Made by a program: the position numbers and the translations under genes. A stretch of 64,000 nucleotides of DNA from JAVJST01 sp040219295. Lineage in GTDB: Bacteria; Pseudomonadota; Alphaproteobacteria; Rhodospirillales; Casp-alpha2. Under the pieces are notes generated by a model, which worked only from the letters and a program-made list of their open reading frames with translations, made no database searches and was not told where the DNA came from. The stretch lies in NCBI GenBank assembly GCA_040219295.1, contig JAVJST010000011.1, positions 248,001 through 312,000 on the forward strand, read 5' to 3'. Position 1 is the first letter of the stretch; the number at the start of each line of letters is the position of its first letter. Shown piece after piece: positions 46,818 to 54,406 of the stretch.

Positions 46818-47228
46818 ATGAACGAGCCCGCTCTTGCTCCCTCGGTTGCCCACATGATCTGCATCATGGTCGTCGACGACCAGCGCGCCATGCGTGCGAT
46901 CGTCCGCCAGCTGCTGAGCCAGCAGGGCATGGAGAACGTCATCGAGGCGGAGAACGGCCTGCATGCGATGAAGATCATGGGCCTCCCCGACGCCCAGAAG
47001 CCGGATGTCATCATCTGCGATCTTCACATGGACGGCATGGACGGGATGGAGTTCGTTCATCAGTTGAGACGCGCCAAGAACCAGACGCCCGTCCTGATCC
47101 TGACCGGCGACAGGAACGAGTTTCTGCACGAAGTCACTGAGCAGGCCGGCGCCAGCAAGGTGCTCACGAAACCGATCTCGGCGCCGGACCTGGCCAGCGA
47201 GATCCACGTCGCCATTGGGGCGAGATAG
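46818..47228 (+). CDS. receiver-only response regulator (CheY-like), copy 1
   Basis: A 136-residue stand-alone receiver domain. The ATG at 46818 follows AAGGA by seven bases. Acidic pocket VVDDQRAMR, phospho-acceptor Asp in ICDLHMDGMDGMEF, Thr in VLILTGDRN and Lys in VLTKPISAPDL are all intact. No output domain is present, so it acts as a CheY/Spo0F-type relay or by protein binding. It is paralogous to the next gene. Both share an upstream CCGGGGTAT block 50 bp from the ATG. Confidence 0.9.
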   Translation: MNEPALAPSVAHMICIMVVDDQRAMRAIVRQLLSQQGMENVIEAENGLHAMKIMGLPDAQKPDVIICDLHMDGMDGMEFVHQLRRAKNQTPVLILTGDRNEFLHEVTEQAGASKVLTKPISAPDLASEIHVAIGAR

Positions 47229-47311
47229 CCGCAGCCTGTCACCGGCAATTCGGTCCGTCGCCGTTTTGGACGACAACATCGCGCCGCAACCGGGAAAGCA
47301 CGAAGCTCAAA

Positions 47312-47372
47312 CGCTTAACCTTAATCGGGAACTTGTGCGCGCCATACTCGCCTAGCGGGTTTTCCGGGGTAT
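47312..47372 (+). promoter_or_regulatory. upstream block shared by the two receiver genes, copy 2
   Basis: CGCTTAACCTTAATC at 47312 and CCGGGGTAT at 47364-47372, 52 bp apart, with the second again 50 bp before the ATG. Matching position to copy 1 suggests that the regulatory region was duplicated with the gene. Confidence 0.4.
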
Positions 47373-47413
47373 GATGAAGTCCAGCTGAATTGCTTTTCCC
47401 GGAGGGCAGGAGC

Positions 47414-47866
47414 ATGGACGGAAACGCCCCCAACCACGTCGGCCATGACGCCCCGTGCGTCATGGTCATCGACGACCAGCCGGCGATGCGCGCCATCATC
47501 GGCCGGCTTCTTCACCAGCAGGGCCTGGGCAACGTCATCGAGGCCGAGAACGGCCTGCACGCCATCCGGCTGCTCGGCGGCGGCAAGGTGGCGAAGCCGG
47601 ACGTGATCATCTGCGATCTCTACATGGACGAAATGGACGGCATGGAGTTCGTCGAGCAACTGCGCCGCCACCGCAACCAGACCCCGGTGCTGATCCTGAC
47701 CGCCGAGAAGAACGCCGCGATGCATGACCTCGCCCTGCAGGCCGGTGCCAACAAGGTGCTGACCAAGCCGATTTCGGCCGCGTCGCTGGGCAACGAGGTC
47801 ACCGTGGCGCTCGCCGAACACGCGGTGGCGACGGAGGTTGCGCGCAGCGCCGGTGCGGCGGGGTAG
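47414..47866 (+). CDS. receiver-only response regulator (CheY-like), copy 2
   Basis: A 150-residue stand-alone receiver, closely similar to its upstream neighbour through the whole domain (both have NVIEAENGLHA and NQTPVLILT). The ATG at 47414 follows GGAGGGCAGGAG. Acidic pair VIDDQPAMR, acceptor Asp in ICDLYMDEMDGMEF, Lys in VLTKPISAASL. The N- and C-terminal extensions differ from copy 1. Partner kinase unknown. Confidence 0.9.
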   Translation: MDGNAPNHVGHDAPCVMVIDDQPAMRAIIGRLLHQQGLGNVIEAENGLHAIRLLGGGKVAKPDVIICDLYMDEMDGMEFVEQLRRHRNQTPVLILTAEKNAAMHDLALQAGANKVLTKPISAASLGNEVTVALAEHAVATEVARSAGAAG

Positions 47867-47869
47867 TGG

Positions 47870-48775
47870 CTAGTTCTGCAAGCATTGGAACTGCGTTCCA
47901 ATTCTCACGATGTCTTTCGACCATGTAATGAATCCAGCAACACCTTTTATATTGCCGATGGTCACGGGCCCCATTGCCTCATACCGGCTATCTTTTGACC
48001 TGTCCCTATTGTCTCCAAGAACGAAAACGCTATCGCTAGGAACAACAAACAGGCCTGTGTCATCTTGTTCTTGATCGTCCGATTGTTCGTAGATTTCGTA
48101 AGAACAACCGTTTGGCAAAGTCTCCCGATAACGGGTCAAACCCTCTTCAGATGCACTGACAGCTTTACGCGCCACCTCATCGCCATTGATGAACAGCCGG
48201 CCACTTACCATCTGCACGGTTTCCCCGGGTAGTGCGATGAGGCGTTTTACGTAATCGACGCCTGGTTCTTCTGGGTGCTCAAAGACGATTACCTGCCCCC
48301 GTTCGGGCACGCAGGAGCCCCGGTTGCACATCCGCGCTGCCCAAGTTTCATCTTTGAGCATACTCGGCTCCATCGAGTGAGATGCGTTGCTGAACCTATC
48401 AATTTGCACCACCAGTGTTTCCTCGATCCACATCAATGCGGACATCGATACCGCCGCCACGACATACACATACCAACGATTGTAAGCGCACAAGATGAAT
48501 GGATTTCGTCTTTTTGCGAGGCGCCATGCATCGATCGCTCCAACAATGAACACGATCCATCCGCCAAGGATCCAAAGAACGAAAGCGGCGCGAATATCCC
48601 TGGTCGAGATGAACGAGATTTCCGCAATGATTGCCAGGATCGCGAGTGCGCCCACGAACTTCAGACAGCGCTTCAACTCCCCGCAATAAAGCTGGCCCAA
48701 GCCCGGAAAGAACAGTGACAGCAACGCGGCAACCCAAGGCCGCCGTCGCACCTGTTCTGGTTCATCACTATCCAT
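47870..48775 (-). CDS. S26 family signal peptidase with N-terminal TM2-like membrane domain
   Basis: A 301-residue membrane peptidase. The ATG at 48775 starts an N-terminal TM2-like segment (ALLSLFFPGLGQLYCGELKR), then two further helices and a fourth before the catalytic domain. The catalytic Ser is in NASHSMEPSML, the Lys in DYVKRLIALPGE, and box E reads VLGDNRDRSKDSR. That is a working Ser/Lys dyad. The extra membrane domain and lower-GC composition set it apart from housekeeping LepB. It ends 3 bp after the receiver gene on the other strand. Specialised substrates are likely but unknown. Confidence 0.85.
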   Translation of the reverse strand: MDSDEPEQVRRRPWVAALLSLFFPGLGQLYCGELKRCLKFVGALAILAIIAEISFISTRDIRAAFVLWILGGWIVFIVGAIDAWRLAKRRNPFILCAYNRWYVYVVAAVSMSALMWIEETLVVQIDRFSNASHSMEPSMLKDETWAARMCNRGSCVPERGQVIVFEHPEEPGVDYVKRLIALPGETVQMVSGRLFINGDEVARKAVSASEEGLTRYRETLPNGCSYEIYEQSDDQEQDDTGLFVVPSDSVFVLGDNRDRSKDSRYEAMGPVTIGNIKGVAGFITWSKDIVRIGTQFQCLQN

Positions 48776-48891
48776 AACGACAATTCCTACGCATACGCGC
48801 AGGAGTGGCAACACTGATTTTCCGTGTTCGGTCGCACGCCGGGCTCCGCCGGTCCATTCCCCCGGCGCGCGAGAGACCGTGGAGACAATTC

Positions 48892-49935
48892 TTATGCCGC
48901 GTCTTCGTAGTCGTCCCAGTGCAGGATGACCTTGCCCGACTGGCCCGAGCGCATGACGTCGAAGCCCTGCTGGAAGTCGTCGACGCCGAAGTGATGGGTG
49001 ATGACCGGGCTCATGTCGAGGCCCGACTGCACCATCGCCGCCATCTTGTACCAGGTCTCGAACATCTCGCGCCCATAGATGCCCTTGAGCGTCAGGCCCT
49101 TGAAGATGACGTCGGGCCAGTGGACCGGCACGTCCTCCGCCGGAATGCCCAGGATGGCGACGCGGCCGCCGTGGTTCATGGTTTCGAGCATGGAGCCGAA
49201 CGCCCTGGCGTTGCCCGACATCTCGAGCCCGACGTCGAAGCCCTCTTCCATGCCGAGGTCGCGCATGACGTCGTGAAGATCCGTTTCGCCGACGTTGACG
49301 GCGCGGGTCGCGCCCATCTTCCGCGCGAGATCGAGACGATAGTCATTGACGTCGGTAATCACGACGTGACGCGCGCCGACGTGGCGGGCGATGCCCGCCG
49401 CCATGATGCCGATCGGCCCGGCGCCGGTGATCAGCACGTCCTCGCCGACCAGGTCGAACGACAGGGCCGTGTGCGCGGCGTTGCCGAACGGGTCCAGGAT
49501 CGCCGCGATGTCGGACGTGATCTCATCGGGCAGCCTGAACACGTTGACGGCCGGGATCGTCAGGTACTCGGCGAACGCGCCCGATCGGTTGACGCCGACG
49601 CCGACCGTGTTGCGGCACAGATGCCGGCGCCCGGCGCGGCAGTTGCGGCAGTGCCCGCAGGTGATGTGCCCTTCGCCCGAAACCCGGTCGCCGACCTGGA
49701 TGCCGCGAACCTCGATGCCGACCTCGACGACCTCGCCCATGTACTCGTGACCGACGGTCATCGGCACCGGGATGGTCGCCTGCGCCCAGTCGTCCCAGTT
49801 GTAGATGTGCACGTCGGTGCCGCAGATCGCCGTCTTGTGAATGCGGATCTTGACGTCGTTGTGGCCGACCGCCGGTTCCGGCACGTCGTCCATCCAGATG
49901 CCTTCCTCGGCCTTTGCTTTCACGAGTGCCTTCAT
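48892..49935 (-). CDS. tdh: L-threonine 3-dehydrogenase
   Basis: A 347-residue zinc MDR enzyme oxidising threonine to 2-amino-3-oxobutanoate. Catalytic zinc contacts are in AICGTDVHIYNWDDWA and TVGHEYMGEVVE; structural zinc cysteines in HITCGHCRNCRAGRRHLC. Nucleotide motif: LITGAGPIGIMAAGIA. The product goes to Kbl, whose gene lies upstream on the same strand. A GIY-YIG gene and two palindromic units separate the two. Confidence 0.95.
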   Translation of the reverse strand: MKALVKAKAEEGIWMDDVPEPAVGHNDVKIRIHKTAICGTDVHIYNWDDWAQATIPVPMTVGHEYMGEVVEVGIEVRGIQVGDRVSGEGHITCGHCRNCRAGRRHLCRNTVGVGVNRSGAFAEYLTIPAVNVFRLPDEITSDIAAILDPFGNAAHTALSFDLVGEDVLITGAGPIGIMAAGIARHVGARHVVITDVNDYRLDLARKMGATRAVNVGETDLHDVMRDLGMEEGFDVGLEMSGNARAFGSMLETMNHGGRVAILGIPAEDVPVHWPDVIFKGLTLKGIYGREMFETWYKMAAMVQSGLDMSPVITHHFGVDDFQQGFDVMRSGQSGKVILHWDDYEDAA

Positions 49936-49952
49936 AATTCCGTTTCCTCCGC

Positions 49953-50021
49953 CTCACCCTTCGTCAGGCTCAGGGTGAGGATGCCTAGTCTCCCTCATGC
50001 TGAGCCCGACGAAGCATGAGG
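49953..50021. repeat. 69-bp REPIN-like palindromic unit, copy 1
   Basis: The unit holds two hairpins in inverted orientation, CTCACCCT/AGGGTGAG and CCTCATGCT/AGCATGAGG. Each encloses a CTTCGTC-GGCTC core, so the whole unit is also an imperfect inverted repeat. It matches copy 2 at 67 of 69 positions. It ends one base before the GIY-YIG stop codon. Confidence 0.85.
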
Positions 50022-50022
50022 A

Positions 50023-50319
50023 TCAATCTCTCGGGCCTTGCGCAAGTTGTTTCAACATCGCGATATCGCCCTTGATCAACGCTTCCTTCTTCGCCCTGGA
50101 CCAGCCTTTGAGCTGGCGTTCCGATGCAACGACATCCTCAATCCGTTGAAAGGCTTGGTGAAATACCCGTTCAACCGGGCGACGCGATTTCGTGTATCCC
50201 CCGAAGTGGCCGTCATTGTGTTCGGCAATCCTCCGCTCGAGTGACCTACGTGTCGATCCAATGTAGTAGCTGCCATCTGAGCACCTGAGCATGTAGACAT
50301 AAAACTCGCCGCCACTCAT
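50023..50319 (-). CDS. GIY-YIG nuclease family protein (UPF0213/COG2827 type)
   Basis: A 98-residue stand-alone GIY-YIG domain. The motif is FYVYMLRCSDGSYYIGST (the GIY and YIG pair), catalytic Arg in RSLERRIAEHN, and Glu in VVASERQLKGWSRAKKEALI. It is flanked on both sides by the 69-bp palindromic units and lies between kbl and tdh on the same strand, so it probably inserted into their operon. Small GIY-YIG proteins are predicted endonucleases; the target is unknown. Translation may be coupled to the operon transcript. Confidence 0.92.
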   Translation of the reverse strand: MSGGEFYVYMLRCSDGSYYIGSTRRSLERRIAEHNDGHFGGYTKSRRPVERVFHQAFQRIEDVVASERQLKGWSRAKKEALIKGDIAMLKQLAQGPRD

Positions 50320-50335
50320 TGGGGACTCTCACGCA

Positions 50336-50404
50336 CTCACCCTTCGTCAGGCTCAGGGTGAGGATGCCTAATTTCCCTCATGCTGAGCCCGACGAAGCAT
50401 GAGG
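50336..50404. repeat. 69-bp REPIN-like palindromic unit, copy 2
   Basis: A direct repeat of the unit at 49953-50021 with only two substitutions (AATT for AGTC in the spacer). It begins 16 bp before the GIY-YIG start and ends 6 bp before the kbl stop. Confidence 0.85.
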
Positions 50405-50410
50405 CGTCCA

Positions 50411-51607
50411 TTAGATAACGCCCAGTTCGCGGCCGACCGCGCCGAACGCCTCGAGCGCGCGCGCGATGTCGTCCGGCGAGTGCGCCGCCGACATCTGGGT
50501 GCGAATACGCGCCTTGCCCTCGGGCACCACCGGATAGGAAAAACCGATCACGTAGATGCCGCGCTCCAGCAGCCGGTCCGCCATGGCCCCGGCGAGCTTC
50601 GCGTCGCCCAGCATGACCGGGATGATCGGATGTTCGCCCGGAACCGTGGTGAAACCGAGTTCCTCGATGCCTTCGCGGAAGGCCCGCGCGTTGCGATGCA
50701 GCAGTTCGCGCAGATCGCCGCTGGCCTCGAGCATGTCGAGCACGGCAACCGATGTCGCGGCGATGACCGGCGCGAGCGTGTTGGAGAACAGGTACGGCCG
50801 CGAGCGCTGGCGCAGCCAGTCGACGACCGGCGCGCTCGCCGCCGTGTAACCGCCCGACGCGCCGCCCAGCGCCTTGCCCAGCGTGCCGGTCAGGATATCG
50901 ATGCGGTCGCGCACACCGTAGTGGTCCGGCGTGCCGCCGCCGTTCGGGCCCATGAACCCGACCGCGTGGCTGTCGTCGACCATGACCATGGCGTCGTGCT
51001 TGTCGGCGAGGTCGCAGATCGCCGGCAGGTCGGCGATGATGCCGTCCATGGAAAAGACGCCGTCGGTGGCGATCAGCCGGAACCGGCAATCCGCGGCTTC
51101 CTTCAGACAATGTTCCAGGTCCGCCATGTCGTTGTTGGCGTAGCGGAAGCGCTTCGCCTTGCAGAGCCGCACGCCGTCGATGATCGAGGCGTGGTTGAGC
51201 GCGTCCGAGATGATCGCGTCCTCGTCGCCCAGCAGCGTCTCGAACAGCCCGGTGTTGGCGTCGAAGCACGACGAGTAGAGGATCGTGTCCTCCATGCCGA
51301 GAAACCGGCTGATCCGGGCCTCGAGCTCCTTGTGCACGTCCTGGGTGCCGCAGATGAAGCGCACGCTGGCCATGCCGTAGCCGTGCTCCTTGAGGGCACG
51401 GGCGCCCGCGGCGATCAGATCGGGATGATCGGCGAGACCGAGATAGTTGTTGGCGCAGAAATTGACGACGTCCCGGCCGCCGTCAACCGCGCCGACGTGA
51501 ATCCCGGCGCCCTGGGGCGAGGTGATGACGCGCTCCGACTTGTAGAGGCCGGCTTCGCGGACCTGTGCGATCTCACGCAGGAGATGATCGGTGAATGCCT
51601 GTGTCAT
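50411..51607 (-). CDS. kbl: Glycine C-acetyltransferase (2-amino-3-ketobutyrate CoA ligase)
   Basis: A 398-residue PLP enzyme of the alpha-oxoamine synthase family, converting 2-amino-3-oxobutanoate and CoA to glycine and acetyl-CoA. The Schiff-base Lys is in TGTLGKALGGASGGY. Other features are YGMASVRFICGTQDVHKELE, VMVDDSHAVGFMG and SNTLAPVIAATS. With tdh it forms the threonine-to-glycine route. The operon order is kbl, GIY-YIG, tdh. Confidence 0.96.
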   Translation of the reverse strand: MTQAFTDHLLREIAQVREAGLYKSERVITSPQGAGIHVGAVDGGRDVVNFCANNYLGLADHPDLIAAGARALKEHGYGMASVRFICGTQDVHKELEARISRFLGMEDTILYSSCFDANTGLFETLLGDEDAIISDALNHASIIDGVRLCKAKRFRYANNDMADLEHCLKEAADCRFRLIATDGVFSMDGIIADLPAICDLADKHDAMVMVDDSHAVGFMGPNGGGTPDHYGVRDRIDILTGTLGKALGGASGGYTAASAPVVDWLRQRSRPYLFSNTLAPVIAATSVAVLDMLEASGDLRELLHRNARAFREGIEELGFTTVPGEHPIIPVMLGDAKLAGAMADRLLERGIYVIGFSYPVVPEGKARIRTQMSAAHSPDDIARALEAFGAVGRELGVI

Positions 51608-51742
51608 GCGAGTCCTATGGTGCCATCCCCTTCAGCGGTCAAGTGAGGGTTGTTTGATATAGATTGAAGTTCATTCCTTCGACGCGCTTCATGCTTCTGG
51701 CATAGACTGACGATACAGCAACCCGCACAAAAGGACCAAGGG

Positions 51743-53284
51743 ATGCAGGAAGGCCGACGACGATCGCGGCGCGACAAGGGCGGTGCGCACCGCCCGCCAG
51801 CGCCGAAGGGCGGCAAGCCCTACTGGCGGCAATGGAAGAACCCGTTCCGGTGCCTCGAGGTCCTCAGCGAAGACCACGTCGAGGCAATCCACGAAGCGTC
51901 GCTGACGGTGCTTTCGGAGATCGGCATCCGGGTGCTGTCCGATCCGGCACGCGCGCTCTATGCCGAGGCCGGGGCGGACGTCGACGACGACATGATGGTG
52001 CGGCTCGATCCGGCACTGGTGATGGAGAAGGTCGGCCTGGCGCCGTCGAGCGTCACCCTGCAGGCGCGCAACCCGGCCTGCAACGCGACCATGGGCGGCA
52101 ACAACGTCGTCATCGGCACCGTCGGCGGACCGCCGTTCTATTCCGATCTCGACGGCGGCCGGCGCGACGGCTCGTTCCGCGATTTCGAGAACTTCTGCAA
52201 GCTCGCCCAGACCTTCAACGTGATCCACGTCATGGGCACCGGCACCGAGCCGCAGGACATCCCGATCAACGTGCGCCATATGCACACGGCGCGATCGCTG
52301 GTGACCCTGACCGAGAAGCCCGGATTCATCTTCTTCCGCGGCACCCAGGCGGTGGCCGACAGCTACGAGATTTTTCGCATCGCCCACGGCCTCAGCGAGG
52401 AGGAATTCCGCGACACCCCGGTGTGCTACTCGGTCGCCAACTCCAACTCGCCGCTGCAACTCGACGGACTGATGTGCCGCGGTATCATCGATGCGGCGGT
52501 TGCCGGTCAGGCCATGGTGCTGACGCCGTTCACGCTGGCAGGCGCCATGGCGCCGGTGACGCTCGCGGGCGCGCTGACACAACAGAATGCCGAAGCGCTG
52601 GCCGGCATCTGCCTGGCGCAGATCGCGCGCGCCGGCGCGCCCGTGGTCTACGGCAGTTTCACCTCGAACGTCGACATGCGGTCGGGTTCCCCGGCGTTCG
52701 GCACGCCCGAGTACACCAAGGCGGCGTTCGCGTCCGGTCAACTGGCGCGGCGCTACAACCTGCCGCTGCGCTCCTCGGCGCCGACCGCGTCCAACTGCGT
52801 CGACGCGCAGGCGGCTTACGAGACCCAGATGTCGCTGTGGGGTGCCATCATGGGCGGCGCCAACTTCGTGCTGCACGGCGCCGGCTGGCTGGAGGGCGGC
52901 CTGACCGCGTCGGCGGAGAAGTTCATCGTCGACATCGAGATGCTGCAGATGATGGCCGAGGTGCTGCAGCCGCTCGTCGTCGACGACGACACCATCGGGC
53001 TGGACGCCATGCGCGACGTCGGCCCGGGCGGACATTTCTTCGGCACGCCGCACACCATCGCACGGTTCGAGGACGCGTTCTACACGCCGCTGGTCTCGGA
53101 CTGGCGTAACTTCGAGACCTGGCGCGACACCGGTTCGGTCGACGCGACCCGGCGCGCCAACCGCATCTTCAAGGAGACGATCATGGCGTTCGAAGCGCCG
53201 CCGATCGATCCGGGACGGGTCGAGGAGATCGACGCCTTCGTCGCCAGACGCACCGAAGAGGGCGGCGCCGACATCGAGCGTTAA
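51743..53284 (+). CDS. trimethylamine methyltransferase family protein (MttB-like, no pyrrolysine)
   Basis: A 513-residue COG5598 protein. The ATG at 51743 follows AAGGACCAAGGG. Blocks are the N-terminal FRCLEVLSEDHVEAIHEASL, GTEPQDIPINVRHMHTARSL, SPLQLDGLMCRGIIDAA and MGGANFVLHGAGWLEGGLTA. No in-frame TAG is present, so it is the non-pyrrolysine branch (MtgB-like), whose members demethylate glycine betaine or other quaternary amines onto a corrinoid protein. No corrinoid protein, reactivase or MtgA-like partner gene is near. Its stop overlaps that of the next gene (convergent TTAA). Confidence 0.85.
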   Translation: MQEGRRRSRRDKGGAHRPPAPKGGKPYWRQWKNPFRCLEVLSEDHVEAIHEASLTVLSEIGIRVLSDPARALYAEAGADVDDDMMVRLDPALVMEKVGLAPSSVTLQARNPACNATMGGNNVVIGTVGGPPFYSDLDGGRRDGSFRDFENFCKLAQTFNVIHVMGTGTEPQDIPINVRHMHTARSLVTLTEKPGFIFFRGTQAVADSYEIFRIAHGLSEEEFRDTPVCYSVANSNSPLQLDGLMCRGIIDAAVAGQAMVLTPFTLAGAMAPVTLAGALTQQNAEALAGICLAQIARAGAPVVYGSFTSNVDMRSGSPAFGTPEYTKAAFASGQLARRYNLPLRSSAPTASNCVDAQAAYETQMSLWGAIMGGANFVLHGAGWLEGGLTASAEKFIVDIEMLQMMAEVLQPLVVDDDTIGLDAMRDVGPGGHFFGTPHTIARFEDAFYTPLVSDWRNFETWRDTGSVDATRRANRIFKETIMAFEAPPIDPGRVEEIDAFVARRTEEGGADIER

Positions 53285-54144
53285 GCCCGGCGCTTGATCC
53301 CGTCGAACAGCAGGGTCTTGTTGATGCGCTCGACATGGCGGATGAGCGGGCTCATCCGCCTGCTGTCGAACACCGTCACGTTAAAACCGGCAGCACGGAT
53401 GCGGTCCGGATAATCCATGCCGCAGACCCGGACGTGGTAGGGATGGCCGAACGCAATGTGACGATCCAGCGGATCGGTGATCGACGCATCCTCGAAGGTG
53501 ACGGTGAGCTTGCGATCGACCGGCACCATGGCGACGAGCCGCCCGCCGGGCCGCAGCAGCCGCGCCATCTCGGCAATCGCCAGATCGTCGCGCTCGATAT
53601 GCTCGAGCACGTGGGAACAGATGACCATGTCGAATACGGCCGCCGGCAGCCCGGTATCGGTCAGGTCCCGGTTGAGCGCCGCGCCTTCGTTGTAGAGGTC
53701 CATCGTGAGGTAACGCAGGTTGGCCAAGCCCGACAACCGCGCGGCAATGCAGGGTTCCGGCGCGACATGCAGCACGGCGAGGCGGCGGCGTTCGACGCGG
53801 TGATGGTCGCGCAGATGCCGCCAAAGGTAACGATGGCGTTCGAGCGAGCCGCATGCCGGGCATTTCGCGTTGCGGCGCCCGCCGAGCCCGAACGGCAGGA
53901 AACGCCGGTGCCAGGTCCCGCACACCGGGCAATGGAAAACCGGTCCCTCGGCGGGGACCAGTTGGCGGCGTTCTGCAAAGGAGCTCGCGTAGACCGTTCT
54001 CTCGTCCAGTTCGCCCCGGCGGATCGCTGAGAGTTTCTGTTCGAGGTCGGTCAGCACGGGATCGGCCCCCGTTTCGGGGTTCGAAGGAATGGTGGGCGCG
54101 CCGGCGCTTGAGCGCCGAACACTTAACGTGTTGTCGCATCCCAT
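53281..54144 (-). CDS. SAM-dependent methyltransferase with N-terminal zinc ribbon
   Basis: A 287-residue protein (from ATG at 54144; a GTG at 54057 would remove 29 poorly conserved residues and is possible). Around residues 71-100 two CxxC pairs, HCPVCGTWH and KCPACGSLERH, form a putative zinc ribbon. The class I methyltransferase core follows: LHVAPEPCIAARLS, DMVICSHVLEHIERDDLAIA and RLLRPGGRLVAMVPVD. It may modify a glycan, lipid or protein; the substrate is unknown. Convergent with the MttB-like gene and downstream of tRNA-Val on the same strand. Confidence 0.8.
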   Translation of the reverse strand: MGCDNTLSVRRSSAGAPTIPSNPETGADPVLTDLEQKLSAIRRGELDERTVYASSFAERRQLVPAEGPVFHCPVCGTWHRRFLPFGLGGRRNAKCPACGSLERHRYLWRHLRDHHRVERRRLAVLHVAPEPCIAARLSGLANLRYLTMDLYNEGAALNRDLTDTGLPAAVFDMVICSHVLEHIERDDLAIAEMARLLRPGGRLVAMVPVDRKLTVTFEDASITDPLDRHIAFGHPYHVRVCGMDYPDRIRAAGFNVTVFDSRRMSPLIRHVERINKTLLFDGIKRRA

Positions 54145-54173
54145 TCTTGTCCAGGCTATTGGCTGGACAAAAA

Positions 54174-54248
54174 TGGTGGGCGCGACAGGGATTGAACCTG
54201 TGACCCCTGCCGTGTGAAGGCAGTGCTCTCCCGCTGAGCTACGCGCCC
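54174..54248 (-). tRNA. tRNA-Val (anticodon CAC)
   Basis: A full cloverleaf is readable on the minus strand. The acceptor stem is GGGCGCG/CGCGCCC and the anticodon stem CTGCC/GGCAG holds loop TTCACAC, giving anticodon CAC for GUG codons. The T-loop is TTCAATC. CCA is encoded (complement of 54174-54176). A consensus promoter lies just upstream. Confidence 0.97.
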
Positions 54249-54266
54249 TTTCAGGGTAAGGCGGGC

Positions 54267-54295
54267 ATATAATGTTCGCCCGTCGCGGTTGTCAA
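54267..54295 (-). promoter_or_regulatory. sigma-70 promoter of tRNA-Val
   Basis: The minus strand has TTGACA, a 17-bp spacer and TTATAT. The start point would be near 54260, about 12 bp before the mature tRNA 5' end. Confidence 0.85.
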
Positions 54296-54406
54296 GCGAG
54301 CGGGACGTCCGCCGTCGCGGCTGTGCAACAAGGAAACAATCTGTGACTTGGCCGGGGCGGGACGCTGTGGCAATTTCGCGCCCAGATTCTCGAGAGATTC
54401 CGTATC

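Noticed and set aside
54121..54173. Hairpin TTGTCCAG/CTGGACAA just after the tRNA as a Rho-independent terminator
   Set aside because: On the minus strand, the T-run lies before the stem and no T-tract follows it, so it does not fit a terminator; noted as structure only.
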